From Archangium lansingense (GTDB taxonomy: Bacteria; Myxococcota; Myxococcia; Myxococcales; Myxococcaceae), in assembly GCF_026626635.1 (NCBI RefSeq), contig NZ_JAPNKA010000001.1, positions 1,674,001-1,738,000 of the forward strand: a stretch of DNA of 64,000 nt, written 5' to 3'. Under the pieces are notes generated by a model. The model ran no database searches, was not told where the DNA came from, and worked only from the letters and a program-made list of their open reading frames with translations. Below, one piece after another: positions 32,350 to 41,550 of the stretch (the first letter of the stretch is position 1; each line of letters starts with the position of its first letter). Position numbers and translations under genes: made by a program.

Positions 32350-33489
32350 ATGGCGCGCTACCGTTATCCGTGCACGGGCCCCGTTGAGACGGAGGGCTTC
32401 GAGCACTTCGTGGCAGAGCACCTGGGCCCCGCGCGGGCGAACCTGAAGGCCTTCGCGGCGGAGCTGGGCGAGCACTTTGGTGCGAGGCAGCTGGCGCTGG
32501 TGAACTCGGGCAGCTCGGCGAACCTGGCGGCGGCGCTCGCGCTGGCGGAGCGCACGGGACCCGGGGCGCATGCGGTCACCGCGGGCTTCACCTTTCCCAC
32601 GACGTTGTCGTCGCTGCGCACCGCGGGCTTCGCGGTGACGGTGGTGGACACGGAGCCGGGCGGTTTCTGCATCGACCCGGAGGCGGTGCGGCGCGCGCTG
32701 CGGCCGGAGACGCGGGTGGTGTGCGTGACGCACTTCCTGGGCTTCCCGGCGGCGCTGGAGGCGGTGCTCGAGCTGGCGCGGGAGCGGAACCTGCTGGTGC
32801 TGCAGGACGCCTGCGAGACGATGGACCTGCGCATCGGCGGGAAGCCGGCGCATGCGTACGGGACGCTGGCGACGTGGAGCTTCTACCACCCGCACCACCT
32901 GTCCTCGTTTGGAGGGGGCGCGGTGGTGTGCCCGGACGCGAGCTGGCTGCGGGTGGTGGAGTCGGTGACGCACTGGGGTCGCGAGTGCACCTGTCACTAT
33001 GACCCCGGAGCGTGCACGGCGCCGCCGGGCATTCACCACAACTTCCACTACGTGCGCATGGGCCACAACCTGGAGATGTCCGAGCTGAATGCCTGCTTCG
33101 GCCGCTTCCAGCTGCGCAAGTGGGAGGCGCACGAGGCGAGGCGGCGCGCGCACTACGCCACGCTGTACGAAGTGCTGCGGGACGCACCGGGCCTGACGGT
33201 GTACGCGGCACCGGCGGACAATGGCTCGCCTTTCGTCTTTCCCTTCACGGTGAAGCAGGGGAGCGCGGCGGGGCTGGCCGAGCGGCTGATGGGGCGCGGG
33301 GTGGAGGTGCGCACGCTGATGGGCGGAGCCATCACCCGGCAGCCGGCATGGAAGGACCTGCCGCACGACGGGCTGGCGAACTGCACGGCGCTGGCGGAGG
33401 CCTCGCTCTTCGTGGGCATCCACCAGACGCTGGGCGAGGAAGACGTGGCGGCGGTGGCGCGCATCGTCTCCGAAGAGGCTCGGCGGTGA
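32350..33489 (+). CDS. E1-type PMP/[2Fe-2S] sugar 3-dehydratase (DegT fold, RfbH/AscC-like)
   Basis: 379 aa from the ATG at 32350 (GGGAGAAGG upstream). It has the DegT/DnrJ/EryC1 aminotransferase fold: VNSGSSANLAAALAL near 51-65, TAGFTFPTTLSSL near 77-89, VLQDACETMDLRIGGKPAHAYG near 150-171. The Schiff-base Lys is replaced by His182 in WSFYHPHHLSSFGGG, as in CDP-6-deoxy-4-keto-glucose 3-dehydratase (E1). Cysteines at 155, 213, 215 and 222 reproduce the C-x57-C-x1-C-x6/7-C ligand set for the [2Fe-2S] cluster of E1. The enzyme should therefore remove the C3 hydroxyl of a nucleotide 4-keto-6-deoxyhexose by a radical route. Its stop overlaps the radical-SAM gene. Confidence 0.85.
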   Translation: MARYRYPCTGPVETEGFEHFVAEHLGPARANLKAFAAELGEHFGARQLALVNSGSSANLAAALALAERTGPGAHAVTAGFTFPTTLSSLRTAGFAVTVVDTEPGGFCIDPEAVRRALRPETRVVCVTHFLGFPAALEAVLELARERNLLVLQDACETMDLRIGGKPAHAYGTLATWSFYHPHHLSSFGGGAVVCPDASWLRVVESVTHWGRECTCHYDPGACTAPPGIHHNFHYVRMGHNLEMSELNACFGRFQLRKWEAHEARRRAHYATLYEVLRDAPGLTVYAAPADNGSPFVFPFTVKQGSAAGLAERLMGRGVEVRTLMGGAITRQPAWKDLPHDGLANCTALAEASLFVGIHQTLGEEDVAAVARIVSEEARR

Positions 33490-34838
33490 GCTGGAGGCGG
33501 GCGCTGGCGCTGGCCTCGGCGCGGCCGCTGGACTTCACCATTCAATACCCGCCGTCGCGGGAGTACTTCCGCGAGCGCTTCATGTCACCGCCCGGAGCGG
33601 GCGTGGCCTTGGAGGCGCTGAAGCGGGTGCTGCTGTACGTGCACGTGCCCTTCTGCGAGGCGAAGTGCTTCTACTGCAACTTCGCGGTGGACCTGCGCAA
33701 GGGAGCGGGAGTGCACGCGCGCTATGTGGACGCGCTGTGCGCACAGCTCGAGCGGTTGGATGCAGCGCTGCCGGCGGGGTGCACGGTGCCTGGCATCGAC
33801 ATCGGCGGAGGGACGCCCACGCTGCTGGAGCCAGAGTTGCTCGGAAGGGTGCTGGAGGCGTTGCGCCCATGGAGGCGTCGGTACGAGGTGGCGTGGCCGC
33901 TGTCCATCGAGACGACGCCGCGGGTGGCAGCGACAGACGGGGAGCGGTTGGCGGTGCTGAAGGCGGGCGGGGTGGACCGGGTGTCGATGGGGCTGCAGAG
34001 CACGAACGACGAGACCCTGGCGCAGGTGAACCGGCGGGCGCAGCGCAGCCTGGGCGAGCGGGCGGTAGAGGCGCTGGCAGCGGTGGGCTTCCGCCGGGTG
34101 AACGTAGACCTGGTGTTCGGGCTGCCGGGGCAGACGCGGGAGCAGTGGTGGCAGGACCTGGAGCGGGTGGCGGCGCTGCCGGTGGACTCGGTGACGACGT
34201 ACGACTGCCTGTACCGGGGAGCGGGGAGGGCGATGCCGAAGCTGACGGCGGTGCGGCCCACGCCGGGGGATTACGGCGCGCTGTACGACCTGGCCTATGA
34301 GCACCTGACGGCGAACGGCTTCCATGCGCCCTATGGCTCGGTGAACTTCTCGCGGCATGCGGGGGAGACGGGGACGTCGCCGTACTTCGAGGGGCGGCTG
34401 CTGGACGGGCTGCCCTACGTGGGGGCGGGCAACTATGCGTCGAGCCTGGTAGGGACGCGCTGGTGGTTCGCGCCGTACGAGGTGGATGCGTACGTGGCGG
34501 CGGTGCAGAGCGGGGCCGTGCTGCCGGAGGAAGACGGCTACACGCTGCCGGACGCGGAGCGGTGCGCGAAGTATGTGCTGCTCTCGTTGAACTTCGGGCT
34601 CATCGACCCGGTGCGCTTCCGAGCCTTCGCGGGGGCGGAGCTGGAGGCGATGTACGGGCCTCAGTTGGAGCACGCGCAGGAGGTGGGCTGGCTGCGCAAG
34701 GAGGGCGGGGTGTACGGAGTGGAGCCAGGCCGGTTCCGCGAGCTGCCGTGGATCCGCGCGCTCTTCTATGCACCGGGAGCGGTGGAGTGGCTGTCCGAGC
34801 GGATGTCGTTGCCGGAGGCGTTGCGGACCACGGGGTGA
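33486..34838 (+). CDS. HemN-like radical SAM enzyme
   Basis: 450 aa; GTG at 33486 overlapping the dehydratase stop (GTGA). The HemN-type cluster motif is VHVPFCEAKCFYCNF (about 53-67; CxxxCxxC). GIDIGGGTPTLL, VSMGLQSTNDETLAQVNR and VDLVFGLPGQT are the HemN/HemW core blocks, and a HemN_C-like domain follows. It could be an oxygen-independent coproporphyrinogen oxidase relative. The tight coupling to an E1-type dehydratase suggests a partner role instead, for example in modified sugar or natural-product chemistry. The true substrate cannot be decided from sequence. Confidence 0.8.
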   Translation: MSWRRALALASARPLDFTIQYPPSREYFRERFMSPPGAGVALEALKRVLLYVHVPFCEAKCFYCNFAVDLRKGAGVHARYVDALCAQLERLDAALPAGCTVPGIDIGGGTPTLLEPELLGRVLEALRPWRRRYEVAWPLSIETTPRVAATDGERLAVLKAGGVDRVSMGLQSTNDETLAQVNRRAQRSLGERAVEALAAVGFRRVNVDLVFGLPGQTREQWWQDLERVAALPVDSVTTYDCLYRGAGRAMPKLTAVRPTPGDYGALYDLAYEHLTANGFHAPYGSVNFSRHAGETGTSPYFEGRLLDGLPYVGAGNYASSLVGTRWWFAPYEVDAYVAAVQSGAVLPEEDGYTLPDAERCAKYVLLSLNFGLIDPVRFRAFAGAELEAMYGPQLEHAQEVGWLRKEGGVYGVEPGRFRELPWIRALFYAPGAVEWLSERMSLPEALRTTG

Positions 34839-34859
34839 GCCCGCGTAGTCTGGGGCGCC

Positions 34860-35474
34860 ATGAAAGCCCTGCACCGCAAAGACCTCTACGGCTGGTCCGT
34901 CTTCGATGAGTCGCGCAACCTGGACTTCCACAGCGCCCTGTGGGTGCGCCCCGAGGGCAACGTGGTTATCGATCCGCTTCCCCTGTCCGCGCACGATGCC
35001 GCGCACCTGCGCTCGCTCGGCGGCGTGGCGTGGGTGGTGGTGACCAACTCGGAGCATGTCCGCGCCACGCGCGAGCTGGTCTCCACCTTCGGCGCGAAGG
35101 TGGCTGGTCCCCGCGCCGAGGCCGACACGTTTCCTCTCAAGTGCGATCGATCGCTTGCCACGGGTGATGCGCTTGTTCCTGGGCTGGTGGCGACGGAACT
35201 GCACGGCTCCAAGACGCCCGGCGAGCTGGCTCTGACTCTTGAGGATACGACCCTGGTGACGGGAGACCTCATCCGTGGCCACGTGGGCGGCCGGCTCAAC
35301 CTCCTGCCAGAAGCGAAGCTGAAGGACCCTGCCAAGGCCCGCGCCTCAGTGAGCGAGCTGGTTGCATCCTGGCCGCGCATCGACGCAGTGCTGGTGGGGG
35401 ATGGATGGCCCGTATTCCGCGGCGGGCACGCTATCCTGCAGGAACTGGTGGCCACCCTGGCGGCCACTCGCTGA
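34860..35474 (+). CDS. Metallo-beta-lactamase-fold protein with degenerate metal site
   Basis: 204 aa. The layout LDFHSALWVRPEGNVVIDPLPLSAHDAAHL (read across about 22-51), VVVTNSEHVRATRELVSTFG, then LALTLEDTTLVTGDLIRGH follows the MBL fold. The HxHxDH motif is reduced to SEHVRAT, so metal hydrolysis may be lost. The start at 34860 has a poor RBS. It lies 21 bases after the HemN-like gene and may be in the same transcript. Confidence 0.7.
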   Translation: MKALHRKDLYGWSVFDESRNLDFHSALWVRPEGNVVIDPLPLSAHDAAHLRSLGGVAWVVVTNSEHVRATRELVSTFGAKVAGPRAEADTFPLKCDRSLATGDALVPGLVATELHGSKTPGELALTLEDTTLVTGDLIRGHVGGRLNLLPEAKLKDPAKARASVSELVASWPRIDAVLVGDGWPVFRGGHAILQELVATLAATR

Positions 35475-35567
35475 GTCACGCGCGGCTCCATCACAACTCC
35501 TGGCTCGGCCATCGATCCTTCTGGTGCCGCGCTCGCGGGCCACATCCACGCCAACCAGGAGAAGACC

Positions 35568-36644
35568 ATGTCACCCGATGGAGCGTCTCCATCGCCTCAG
35601 GCCCCCATGGGTAAGGATCTCCACGCCCATCGGATCCTCATCACGGGCGCCTCGGGCTTCATGGGCTCCTGGCTGGCCGAGCACCTCCTCCAGCGGGGCG
35701 CGTTCGTCGTGAACCTGCTCTCGCACTGGGATCCGCAGGGACACTTCGTCCGCAGCGGGCTCGTCCATCGGGTCAAGAACGTCGTCGGAAACGTCGAGGA
35801 CTACCTCTTGCTCGAGCGGCTCATGACGGAGCAGGAGGTGGATACGGTATTCCACCTCGCGGCCATCTCCGTGGAGGGGCTCGCCTTCTCGTCGCCGCAC
35901 CTGGCGCTCGAGGTCAACGTCCGCGGGACGTACAACGTCCTGGAGGCGTGCAGGAAGAACGCACGGAACGTCAGGCGTGTCATCGTTGCTTCGAGCGACA
36001 AGGCGTACGGTGACAGCCCTGTGCTGCCCTATACCGAGGAGCTGCCACTCCAGGGCCGGCATCCCTACGACGTCTCGAAGTCCTGCGCGGACCTCATCGC
36101 TCATGCCTACGCGCACAGCTACGGGCTGCCCGTGGCCATCGGGCGGTTCGGCAACATCTACGGAGGAGGAGACCTCACCTGGAGCCGGCTCATCCCCAAC
36201 ACCATCCGCCGGCTGCTGGCGGGCGAGCCGCCCATCGTCCGAAGCCCTCCTCGGGGTGACTTCATGCGCGACTTCCTCTACGTCCGCGACGCGGTGCGGG
36301 CCTATATGGCCATGTTCCACGGCCTCGACGACGGAGTGGCTCGGGGGCAGTCCTTCAACTTCGCGATGGGCGGCAGTTGGACGGTCCTCGAGGTCGTGAG
36401 GCGGCTCCAGCGGCTTCTCCACCGAGAGGAGCTCGAGCCCCTCCTCACCCAGGCCACACACGGGGAGATCCTCCACCAGCACCTCTCCGCCGAGAAGGCG
36501 CATCGGCTCCTGGGCTGGGCTCCGCGGTACTCGTTGGACGAAGGTCTGGCGGAGACCGTTGATTGGTACAGCCAGTACCTGATGGAGACTCGCGCGCCTT
36601 CCATGGCGGGGCGGCAGGAGCACGTCCAGGCGTTGGCCTCGTGA
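35568..36644 (+). CDS. NAD-dependent nucleotide-sugar 4,6-dehydratase/epimerase
   Basis: 358 aa; the ATG at 35568 follows AGGAGAAG. Extended SDR fold: RILITGASGFMGSWLAEHLL (about 22-41), VFHLAAIS, the SSDKAYGDS block, and the catalytic YDVSK (Tyr-x3-Lys). The SSDKAYG and YDVSKSCADL blocks are most like CDP-glucose 4,6-dehydratases (RfbG). If so, its product would be the natural substrate of the E1-type dehydratase encoded at 32350. Epimerase activity is the alternative. Confidence 0.82.
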   Translation: MSPDGASPSPQAPMGKDLHAHRILITGASGFMGSWLAEHLLQRGAFVVNLLSHWDPQGHFVRSGLVHRVKNVVGNVEDYLLLERLMTEQEVDTVFHLAAISVEGLAFSSPHLALEVNVRGTYNVLEACRKNARNVRRVIVASSDKAYGDSPVLPYTEELPLQGRHPYDVSKSCADLIAHAYAHSYGLPVAIGRFGNIYGGGDLTWSRLIPNTIRRLLAGEPPIVRSPPRGDFMRDFLYVRDAVRAYMAMFHGLDDGVARGQSFNFAMGGSWTVLEVVRRLQRLLHREELEPLLTQATHGEILHQHLSAEKAHRLLGWAPRYSLDEGLAETVDWYSQYLMETRAPSMAGRQEHVQALAS

Positions 36645-36665
36645 GCCGCTGGGAGTCGTCCGGGC

Positions 36666-36893
36666 TCACACGGGCGATGTGCGCGGAGTGCCGAGCAACT
36701 GCAGCGTGCGCACCGCGACATCAACGAGTGTCTGCGCGCACGGGTAGCAGCCTCCGCCGCAGCACTGGGGCCACTCGCCCTCGGGGTCGCGCAGGAGCGG
36801 ATGGACGCAGCCGCGGTAGGTGAGGGGCAGCCCGAGCTCGTCGCACGCCTGCCTCAGCGCGTCCTGTACGCGCGGGTCTCTCACATCGGTCAC
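36666..36893 (-). CDS. Small Cys-rich protein, function unknown
   Basis: 75 aa if started at the GTG at 36893; the frame stays open to 37076 but the extra part is Pro/Gly-rich and looks non-coding. The likely protein carries RGCVHPLLRDPEGEWPQ and CCGGGCYPCAQTLVDVA, four clustered cysteines that could bind metal. RBS support is weak. It is divergent from the M24 lipoprotein gene. Confidence 0.5.
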   Translation of the reverse strand: MTDVRDPRVQDALRQACDELGLPLTYRGCVHPLLRDPEGEWPQCCGGGCYPCAQTLVDVAVRTLQLLGTPRTSPV

Positions 36894-37096
36894 CCGATGG
36901 ATGTAACCGCCTGCTCCCCCACCCGCTATGTCCCCTGGCCATCCCTCCCTGGGACCGGGCATGCCGTGGCCCGGTGGCCCGTCTTGATGAAGACCCGGGT
37001 TGGACCCGCTCGAAGTCTGGGGGACACCTCGGGTGATTCCGCGCGGCGGCACGCGGGGTAGGCTGGGGGGCACCACCCCGCCCGGAGCCCTCCGTG

Positions 37097-38419
37097 ATGA
37101 GACGCTGGCTCGTTCCCTGTCTGCTGCTTGCCCTGAACGTGGCGTGTGCCACGGCCCGCCCTGTTCCGCCCCGGTTGCTCTCTTGGTCCGAGCAGATCGC
37201 CGTGCGCGAGGCCTGGCTGGTGAAGCGCCACGAGATGCTCCTGCCGATGATGCGCCAGCACGGCGTGGGCATGTGGATCATCGTCAACGAGGAGTTCCAC
37301 GATGATCCGCTCACCCAGTACGTGGCGCCGCCGCGGCCCTACGCGGGCAACCGGGATATCTTCGTCTTCATCGACGCGGGCGCGCAGGGGCTGAAGAAGT
37401 ACGCGCTAACGGGCTACCCCGAGGAGAACCTCACGCGTTTCTTCGAGTGTCCCAAGGAGCCGATCAAGCCGAGGGAGGAGGAGCTGGCCGAGCTCTACAC
37501 GCGGTACCGACCGGCCACCATCGCGCTAAGCATGGGCGGCAAGCGAGGGGTGACGCGCAGCCTGACGCGGGACTCGTACGCGCTCCTCGCCGCGGGGCTG
37601 GGGCCCGAGGCGGAGGCGCGCTTCATCAGCGCCGCACCGCTCATCGAGGAGTACCTGGACACGCGCATTCCCGAGGAGCTGGAGCACTACCGCACACTGG
37701 TGTTGCTCACGGAGCAGGTGGTGAAGCGGGCCTTTTCGTCCGAGGTGGTGAAGCCCGGCGTCACGAAGGTGGGGGACGTGCGCCGCTGGCTGTATGACGA
37801 GCTGGGGCGGCTGGGCGTGGGCACCTGGTTCCAGCCGGACCTGCGCGTGCAGCGCAAGGGGCAGGGCAACGCCTCGTCGCGCGGCTTCCTCGCGGTGGCG
37901 AAGGAGGACCTGGTCATCCAGCGGGGAGACCTGCTGCACGTGGACTTCGGCATCAGCTACCTGGGCCTGCACAGCGACTGGCAGAAGATGGCTTATGTGC
38001 TGCGCGAGGGGGAGTGGGACGTCCCCCAGGGCCTGAAGCGGGCGCTGGGGAACACGAACGCGGTGCAGGTCGCGCTGGTGGTGGCGTCGCGTCCGGGGCG
38101 CCCGTCCGCCGAGGTGTACGAGATGGTGATCGCCTGGGTGAGGGAGAAGGGAATCGTGGCCCAGGTGTACTCGCACCCGCTGGGCAACCAGGGGCACGCG
38201 CTGGGCGCCTCCATCGACTTCCGTTCGACGAGCCGGCAGGAGGAGCCCAAGAAGCTGCGCGAGGGTTCGTATATCGCCATCGAGCTCAACACGCGCACCC
38301 CGGTGCCCGAGTGGGACGGCCAGGAGGTGTTCGTGATGCAGGAGGACCCCGCGTACCTCACCGCGGACGGCTGGAACTTCTTCGTGCCCTGGCAGGAGGC
38401 GTACTACGTCATTCCATAG
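37097..38419 (+). CDS. M24-family metallopeptidase (creatinase/prolidase fold), lipoprotein
   Basis: 440 aa; the ATG at 37097 is preceded by an in-frame GTG at 37094, and either could be used with GGAG at 37084. A lipoprotein signal ends LLALNVACA, with Cys as lipidation site. The pita-bread C-terminal domain keeps metal-site landmarks: LLHVDFGISYLGLHSDWQK (two Asp), GNQGHALGASIDF (His), YIAIELNTRTPV (Glu) and DGQEVFVMQED (Glu). The N-terminal creatinase-type domain (HGVGMWIIVNEEFHDDP) is present. Probable Xaa-Pro peptidase of the envelope. Confidence 0.85.
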   Translation: MRRWLVPCLLLALNVACATARPVPPRLLSWSEQIAVREAWLVKRHEMLLPMMRQHGVGMWIIVNEEFHDDPLTQYVAPPRPYAGNRDIFVFIDAGAQGLKKYALTGYPEENLTRFFECPKEPIKPREEELAELYTRYRPATIALSMGGKRGVTRSLTRDSYALLAAGLGPEAEARFISAAPLIEEYLDTRIPEELEHYRTLVLLTEQVVKRAFSSEVVKPGVTKVGDVRRWLYDELGRLGVGTWFQPDLRVQRKGQGNASSRGFLAVAKEDLVIQRGDLLHVDFGISYLGLHSDWQKMAYVLREGEWDVPQGLKRALGNTNAVQVALVVASRPGRPSAEVYEMVIAWVREKGIVAQVYSHPLGNQGHALGASIDFRSTSRQEEPKKLREGSYIAIELNTRTPVPEWDGQEVFVMQEDPAYLTADGWNFFVPWQEAYYVIP

Positions 38420-38440
38420 CCGCCTCCCGCTCGAGCTGGC

Positions 38441-39643
38441 TCAGCGTGCGTAGATGCGCTTGTGGTCGCGCGTGCCCTGGTAGCGGAAGCCCTCGCCGGG
38501 CGTCTCCTCGGCGGGCTTGTCGTCCAGCTTCTCGCGCGCCGCCATGATGGCCTCGTACTCGGGGATGCTCAGCGCGCGCCGCTTCTCCAGCAGCGTCTCC
38601 AGGCCCAGCGCCTTCACGCGCGCCTGCGCCTCGGGCTGCACCACGGCGCTGAAGAACTCCGCGCACGAGCCGCTGCCGTACGAGAACAGGCCCACCTGCT
38701 TGCCCGTGAGGTCCTCGCGCGAGGACGACAGCAGGCTCGCCAGCGCCAGGTACATGGAGCCCGTGTAGATGTTGCCCACCTGCGAGGGCAGCACGAGGCT
38801 CGGGCCCACCAGCCGGTCGAAGCTCGCGTCCGGCTCCTTGTCCCCGTCCAGCGTGCGCACGTGCCGGTGCGCCTTGCGCGACATCTTCCCGTACGGCACG
38901 TGGTACACGAGCGCGGCGAACCGGTCGCTGTACTGGCCCTCGCCGCCCGCGTCCTCCCTGGCGTCTGCCGACGCTTCCTGGTAGGCCCTGTACGCCCCCT
39001 CCAGCGCGTCCAGGTAGCACTGCACCGAGTAGTGCCCGTCCACCACCGCGTCCTTCGAGTAGAGCGGACGCCAGAAGTCCATCACGTCCTTGGCGTACGC
39101 GCCCGTCTTCCCGTTCTCGAAGGCCAGCAGCTTCGGCTTGTCGGACACCAGCAGCGCCACCGCGCCCGCGCCCTGCGTGGGCTCACCCGGCGTACCCACG
39201 CCGTAGCGGGCGATGTCCGAGCAGATGATGAGTGCCTTCTTCCCCTTGGCGCTGCCCGAGCGCACCCAGTCCATGGCCAGCAGCAGCGCCGCGGTGCCGC
39301 CGTAGCACGCGTGCTTCGTCTCGAAGACGCGGCAGCGCGTGGGCAGTCCCAGCAGGCCCTGCACATATGAGGACACCGGCTTGGAGTGGTCCACCGCCGT
39401 CTCGGTGCCCACCACCAGCATGCCCACGTCCTCCGGAGCGCACCCGGCCGCCTCCATCGCCATCCGCGCCGCCCGCGCCGCCAGCGTCACCGTGTCCTCT
39501 TCCACCAGCGGCACGGCCATCCGCGTCACGCCCAGCCCATCCACGTACTTGCCCGGCGCTACGCCTCGCGCCTTGGCCAGCTCCGCCAGCTCCACGTACG
39601 TAGGCGGCACCGCGATCCCGAGGCTCTCCAGTCCTGCCTGCAT
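38441..39643 (-). CDS. mvaS: Hydroxymethylglutaryl-CoA synthase
   Basis: 400 aa from the ATG at 39643 (AAGGAG 6 bases upstream); a TTG at 39658 is less likely. Catalytic residues are in place: Glu in VVGTETAVDHSK, nucleophile Cys in ETKHACYGGTAALL, and His in VYHVPYGKMSRKAH, with GNIYTGSMYLALASLL and SYGSGSCAEFF as further family blocks. It condenses acetyl-CoA and acetoacetyl-CoA to HMG-CoA. Myxobacteria use the mevalonate route for isoprenoids and also draw on HMG-CoA for an alternative isovaleryl-CoA pathway. It is therefore a plausible supplier for the carotenoid pathway in this window. It converges with the M24 gene. Confidence 0.93.
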   Translation of the reverse strand: MQAGLESLGIAVPPTYVELAELAKARGVAPGKYVDGLGVTRMAVPLVEEDTVTLAARAARMAMEAAGCAPEDVGMLVVGTETAVDHSKPVSSYVQGLLGLPTRCRVFETKHACYGGTAALLLAMDWVRSGSAKGKKALIICSDIARYGVGTPGEPTQGAGAVALLVSDKPKLLAFENGKTGAYAKDVMDFWRPLYSKDAVVDGHYSVQCYLDALEGAYRAYQEASADAREDAGGEGQYSDRFAALVYHVPYGKMSRKAHRHVRTLDGDKEPDASFDRLVGPSLVLPSQVGNIYTGSMYLALASLLSSSREDLTGKQVGLFSYGSGSCAEFFSAVVQPEAQARVKALGLETLLEKRRALSIPEYEAIMAAREKLDDKPAEETPGEGFRYQGTRDHKRIYAR

Positions 39644-39842
39644 CCAGCGCTCCTTCAATTATTCAGTGGGGGGGGTCACTGTTGTTGGGGGGAGAACAGT
39701 CTGACCCATCGGCCGGGTGTGTTTCCACCCTCCCGTGTCGCCCTTGTCCTGGTGACAAGGTGGGAGGATGTCGCCGGGTTGCCGGAAGGGGGGGACCTCG
39801 GGTTAGGGTTCGGCCTTTTTTGAGCTCAAACGGAGTTCGGGG

Positions 39843-41453
39843 ATGCATTTCGAGCTGGCCTTCGTGCTGCTCTTCTCCATCGCGACGGCGGTGGCGATCG
39901 CAGCGCGCTATTTCAAGTTCCCCTACACGGTGGCCCTGGTGGTGGCGGGGCTGGTGCTCGGCTCGGCGCACGCCTTCGAGCCCCCCCACCTCACCAAGGA
40001 ATTGCTCTTCGCCATCATCCTGCCGGGGCTGCTCTTCGAGGCCGCCTTCCATGTGGAGTTCCGCAAGTTCTGGAAGAACAAGCTGGCCATCCACTCGATG
40101 GCCATTCCCGGGGTGGCGGCGTCGGCGGGGCTCACCGCGCTCATCCTCTCGCCGGTGGTGTCGCGGTGGAACTTCGCGCCCGGCTTCGGCTTCATCCACG
40201 CGCTGGTGTTCGCCGCGGTCATCGTCTCCACGGATCCCATCGCCGTGGTGGGGCTCTTCAAGGCGCTGGGAGCGCCCAAGCGCCTGGCCATCCTCGTGGA
40301 GGGCGAGAGCCTGCTCAACGATGGGACGGCCGTGGTGCTCTTCACGCTCATCGTCGCGGTGGCCACCGGAGGCACCTTCACGGTGGGCGGGGCGGTGTTG
40401 GATTTCGTGAAGGTGGCCGGCATGGGCATGCTCGTGGGCGGTGCGGTGGGCTTCGCCGTCGCCCAGGTCATCCAGCGCGTGGATGACGCGATGGTGGAAA
40501 TCACCCTCACCGTCATCGCCGCGTACGGCTCGTTCGTGGTGGCCGAGCACTTCCACTACTCGGGCGTGATTGCCACGGTGGTCGCGGGCATGCTGTGCGG
40601 CAACTGGGCGGCGCACGAGGGCATGAGCCCCGCCACGCGCGTGGCGGTGGAGAGCTTCTGGGAGTACCTGGCCTTCGCGCTCAACTCGGTGGTGTTCCTG
40701 CTCATCGGCCTGGAGGTGGAGGTTGGCTCGCTGCTGGCCTCCTGGAAGCCGATTCTCGCGGCGTACGTGGCGGTGGTGGCGGGGCGCGCGTTGGTGGTGT
40801 ACGGCGTGTCGGGCCTGCTGCGGTTCACCTCGGAGCGCATGCCTTGGAGCTGGACCGCGGTGCTCACCTGGAGCGGGCTGCGCGGGGCCATCTCCATGGT
40901 GCTCATCCTCGGTCTGCCGGCGGACTTCCCGCACCGGGAGCTGCTGGTGAACATGACGTTCGGCGTGGTGGTGCTCGCCATCGTCTTCCAGGGGCTCACC
41001 ATGGCGCCGCTGCTGCGGCGGCTGGGCATCACCGGCATGAAGGATGAGTACCAGGAGCAGTACGAGCTGGCGCGGGGCCGGCTGGGGGCGGTCCATGCCG
41101 CGCTGTCCGCGCTGGAAGGCATGCGCCGCAATCGGGAGATTCCCGCCGACGTGCTGGAGCAGCTCGAGCGGGAGTACCACCAGAAGGAGGCCGCCGCCCA
41201 GCAGGAGCTGACCGCGCTCAAGCAGCAGTCCATGCGCTTCCATGAGGAGGAGCACCAGGAGGCGGTGCGGCGCATGCTCATCGTGGAGAAGGAGTCGCTC
41301 CACAAGGCGTACCAGAAGGCGGCCATTGGCAAGGAGGCCTTCGAGCACCTGATGGCGGACCTGGACGAGCGGATCGCCCGGGCGGACGTCGCCGAGAGTC
41401 ATACGCCCCCGGCGCAGGGTCCCTCCGCCACCCCGGGCGCGGTCGGTACCTGA
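39843..41453 (+). CDS. CPA1-family Na+(K+)/H+ antiporter
   Basis: 536 aa, about 12 TM helices. Core motifs are VFAAVIVSTDPIAVVGLFKALG (ion-binding Asp) and LVEGESLLNDGTAVVLFTLIV (GESLLNDG), followed by TWSGLRGAISMVLIL. The C-terminal 130 residues form a charged cytoplasmic coiled coil (QLEREYHQKEAAAQQELTALK). The start ATG at 39843 lies 200 bp from the divergent mvaS gene. Confidence 0.92.
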   Translation: MHFELAFVLLFSIATAVAIAARYFKFPYTVALVVAGLVLGSAHAFEPPHLTKELLFAIILPGLLFEAAFHVEFRKFWKNKLAIHSMAIPGVAASAGLTALILSPVVSRWNFAPGFGFIHALVFAAVIVSTDPIAVVGLFKALGAPKRLAILVEGESLLNDGTAVVLFTLIVAVATGGTFTVGGAVLDFVKVAGMGMLVGGAVGFAVAQVIQRVDDAMVEITLTVIAAYGSFVVAEHFHYSGVIATVVAGMLCGNWAAHEGMSPATRVAVESFWEYLAFALNSVVFLLIGLEVEVGSLLASWKPILAAYVAVVAGRALVVYGVSGLLRFTSERMPWSWTAVLTWSGLRGAISMVLILGLPADFPHRELLVNMTFGVVVLAIVFQGLTMAPLLRRLGITGMKDEYQEQYELARGRLGAVHAALSALEGMRRNREIPADVLEQLEREYHQKEAAAQQELTALKQQSMRFHEEEHQEAVRRMLIVEKESLHKAYQKAAIGKEAFEHLMADLDERIARADVAESHTPPAQGPSATPGAVGT

Positions 41454-41550
41454 GCGGCTGGCCGGTGTCCGGGCCGGCGGAGCCGACGGTGGTGGGCCTC
41501 GGCCTCGGGCGGAGCTATGAAGCCGGTTCCGTCCGCCCAGGAGGCCTTGC

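Noticed and set aside
39665..39675. Run of eight G residues as a phase-variation tract
   Set aside because: It lies outside any coding sequence, upstream of mvaS, and no promoter elements are spaced by it in a way that supports switching.
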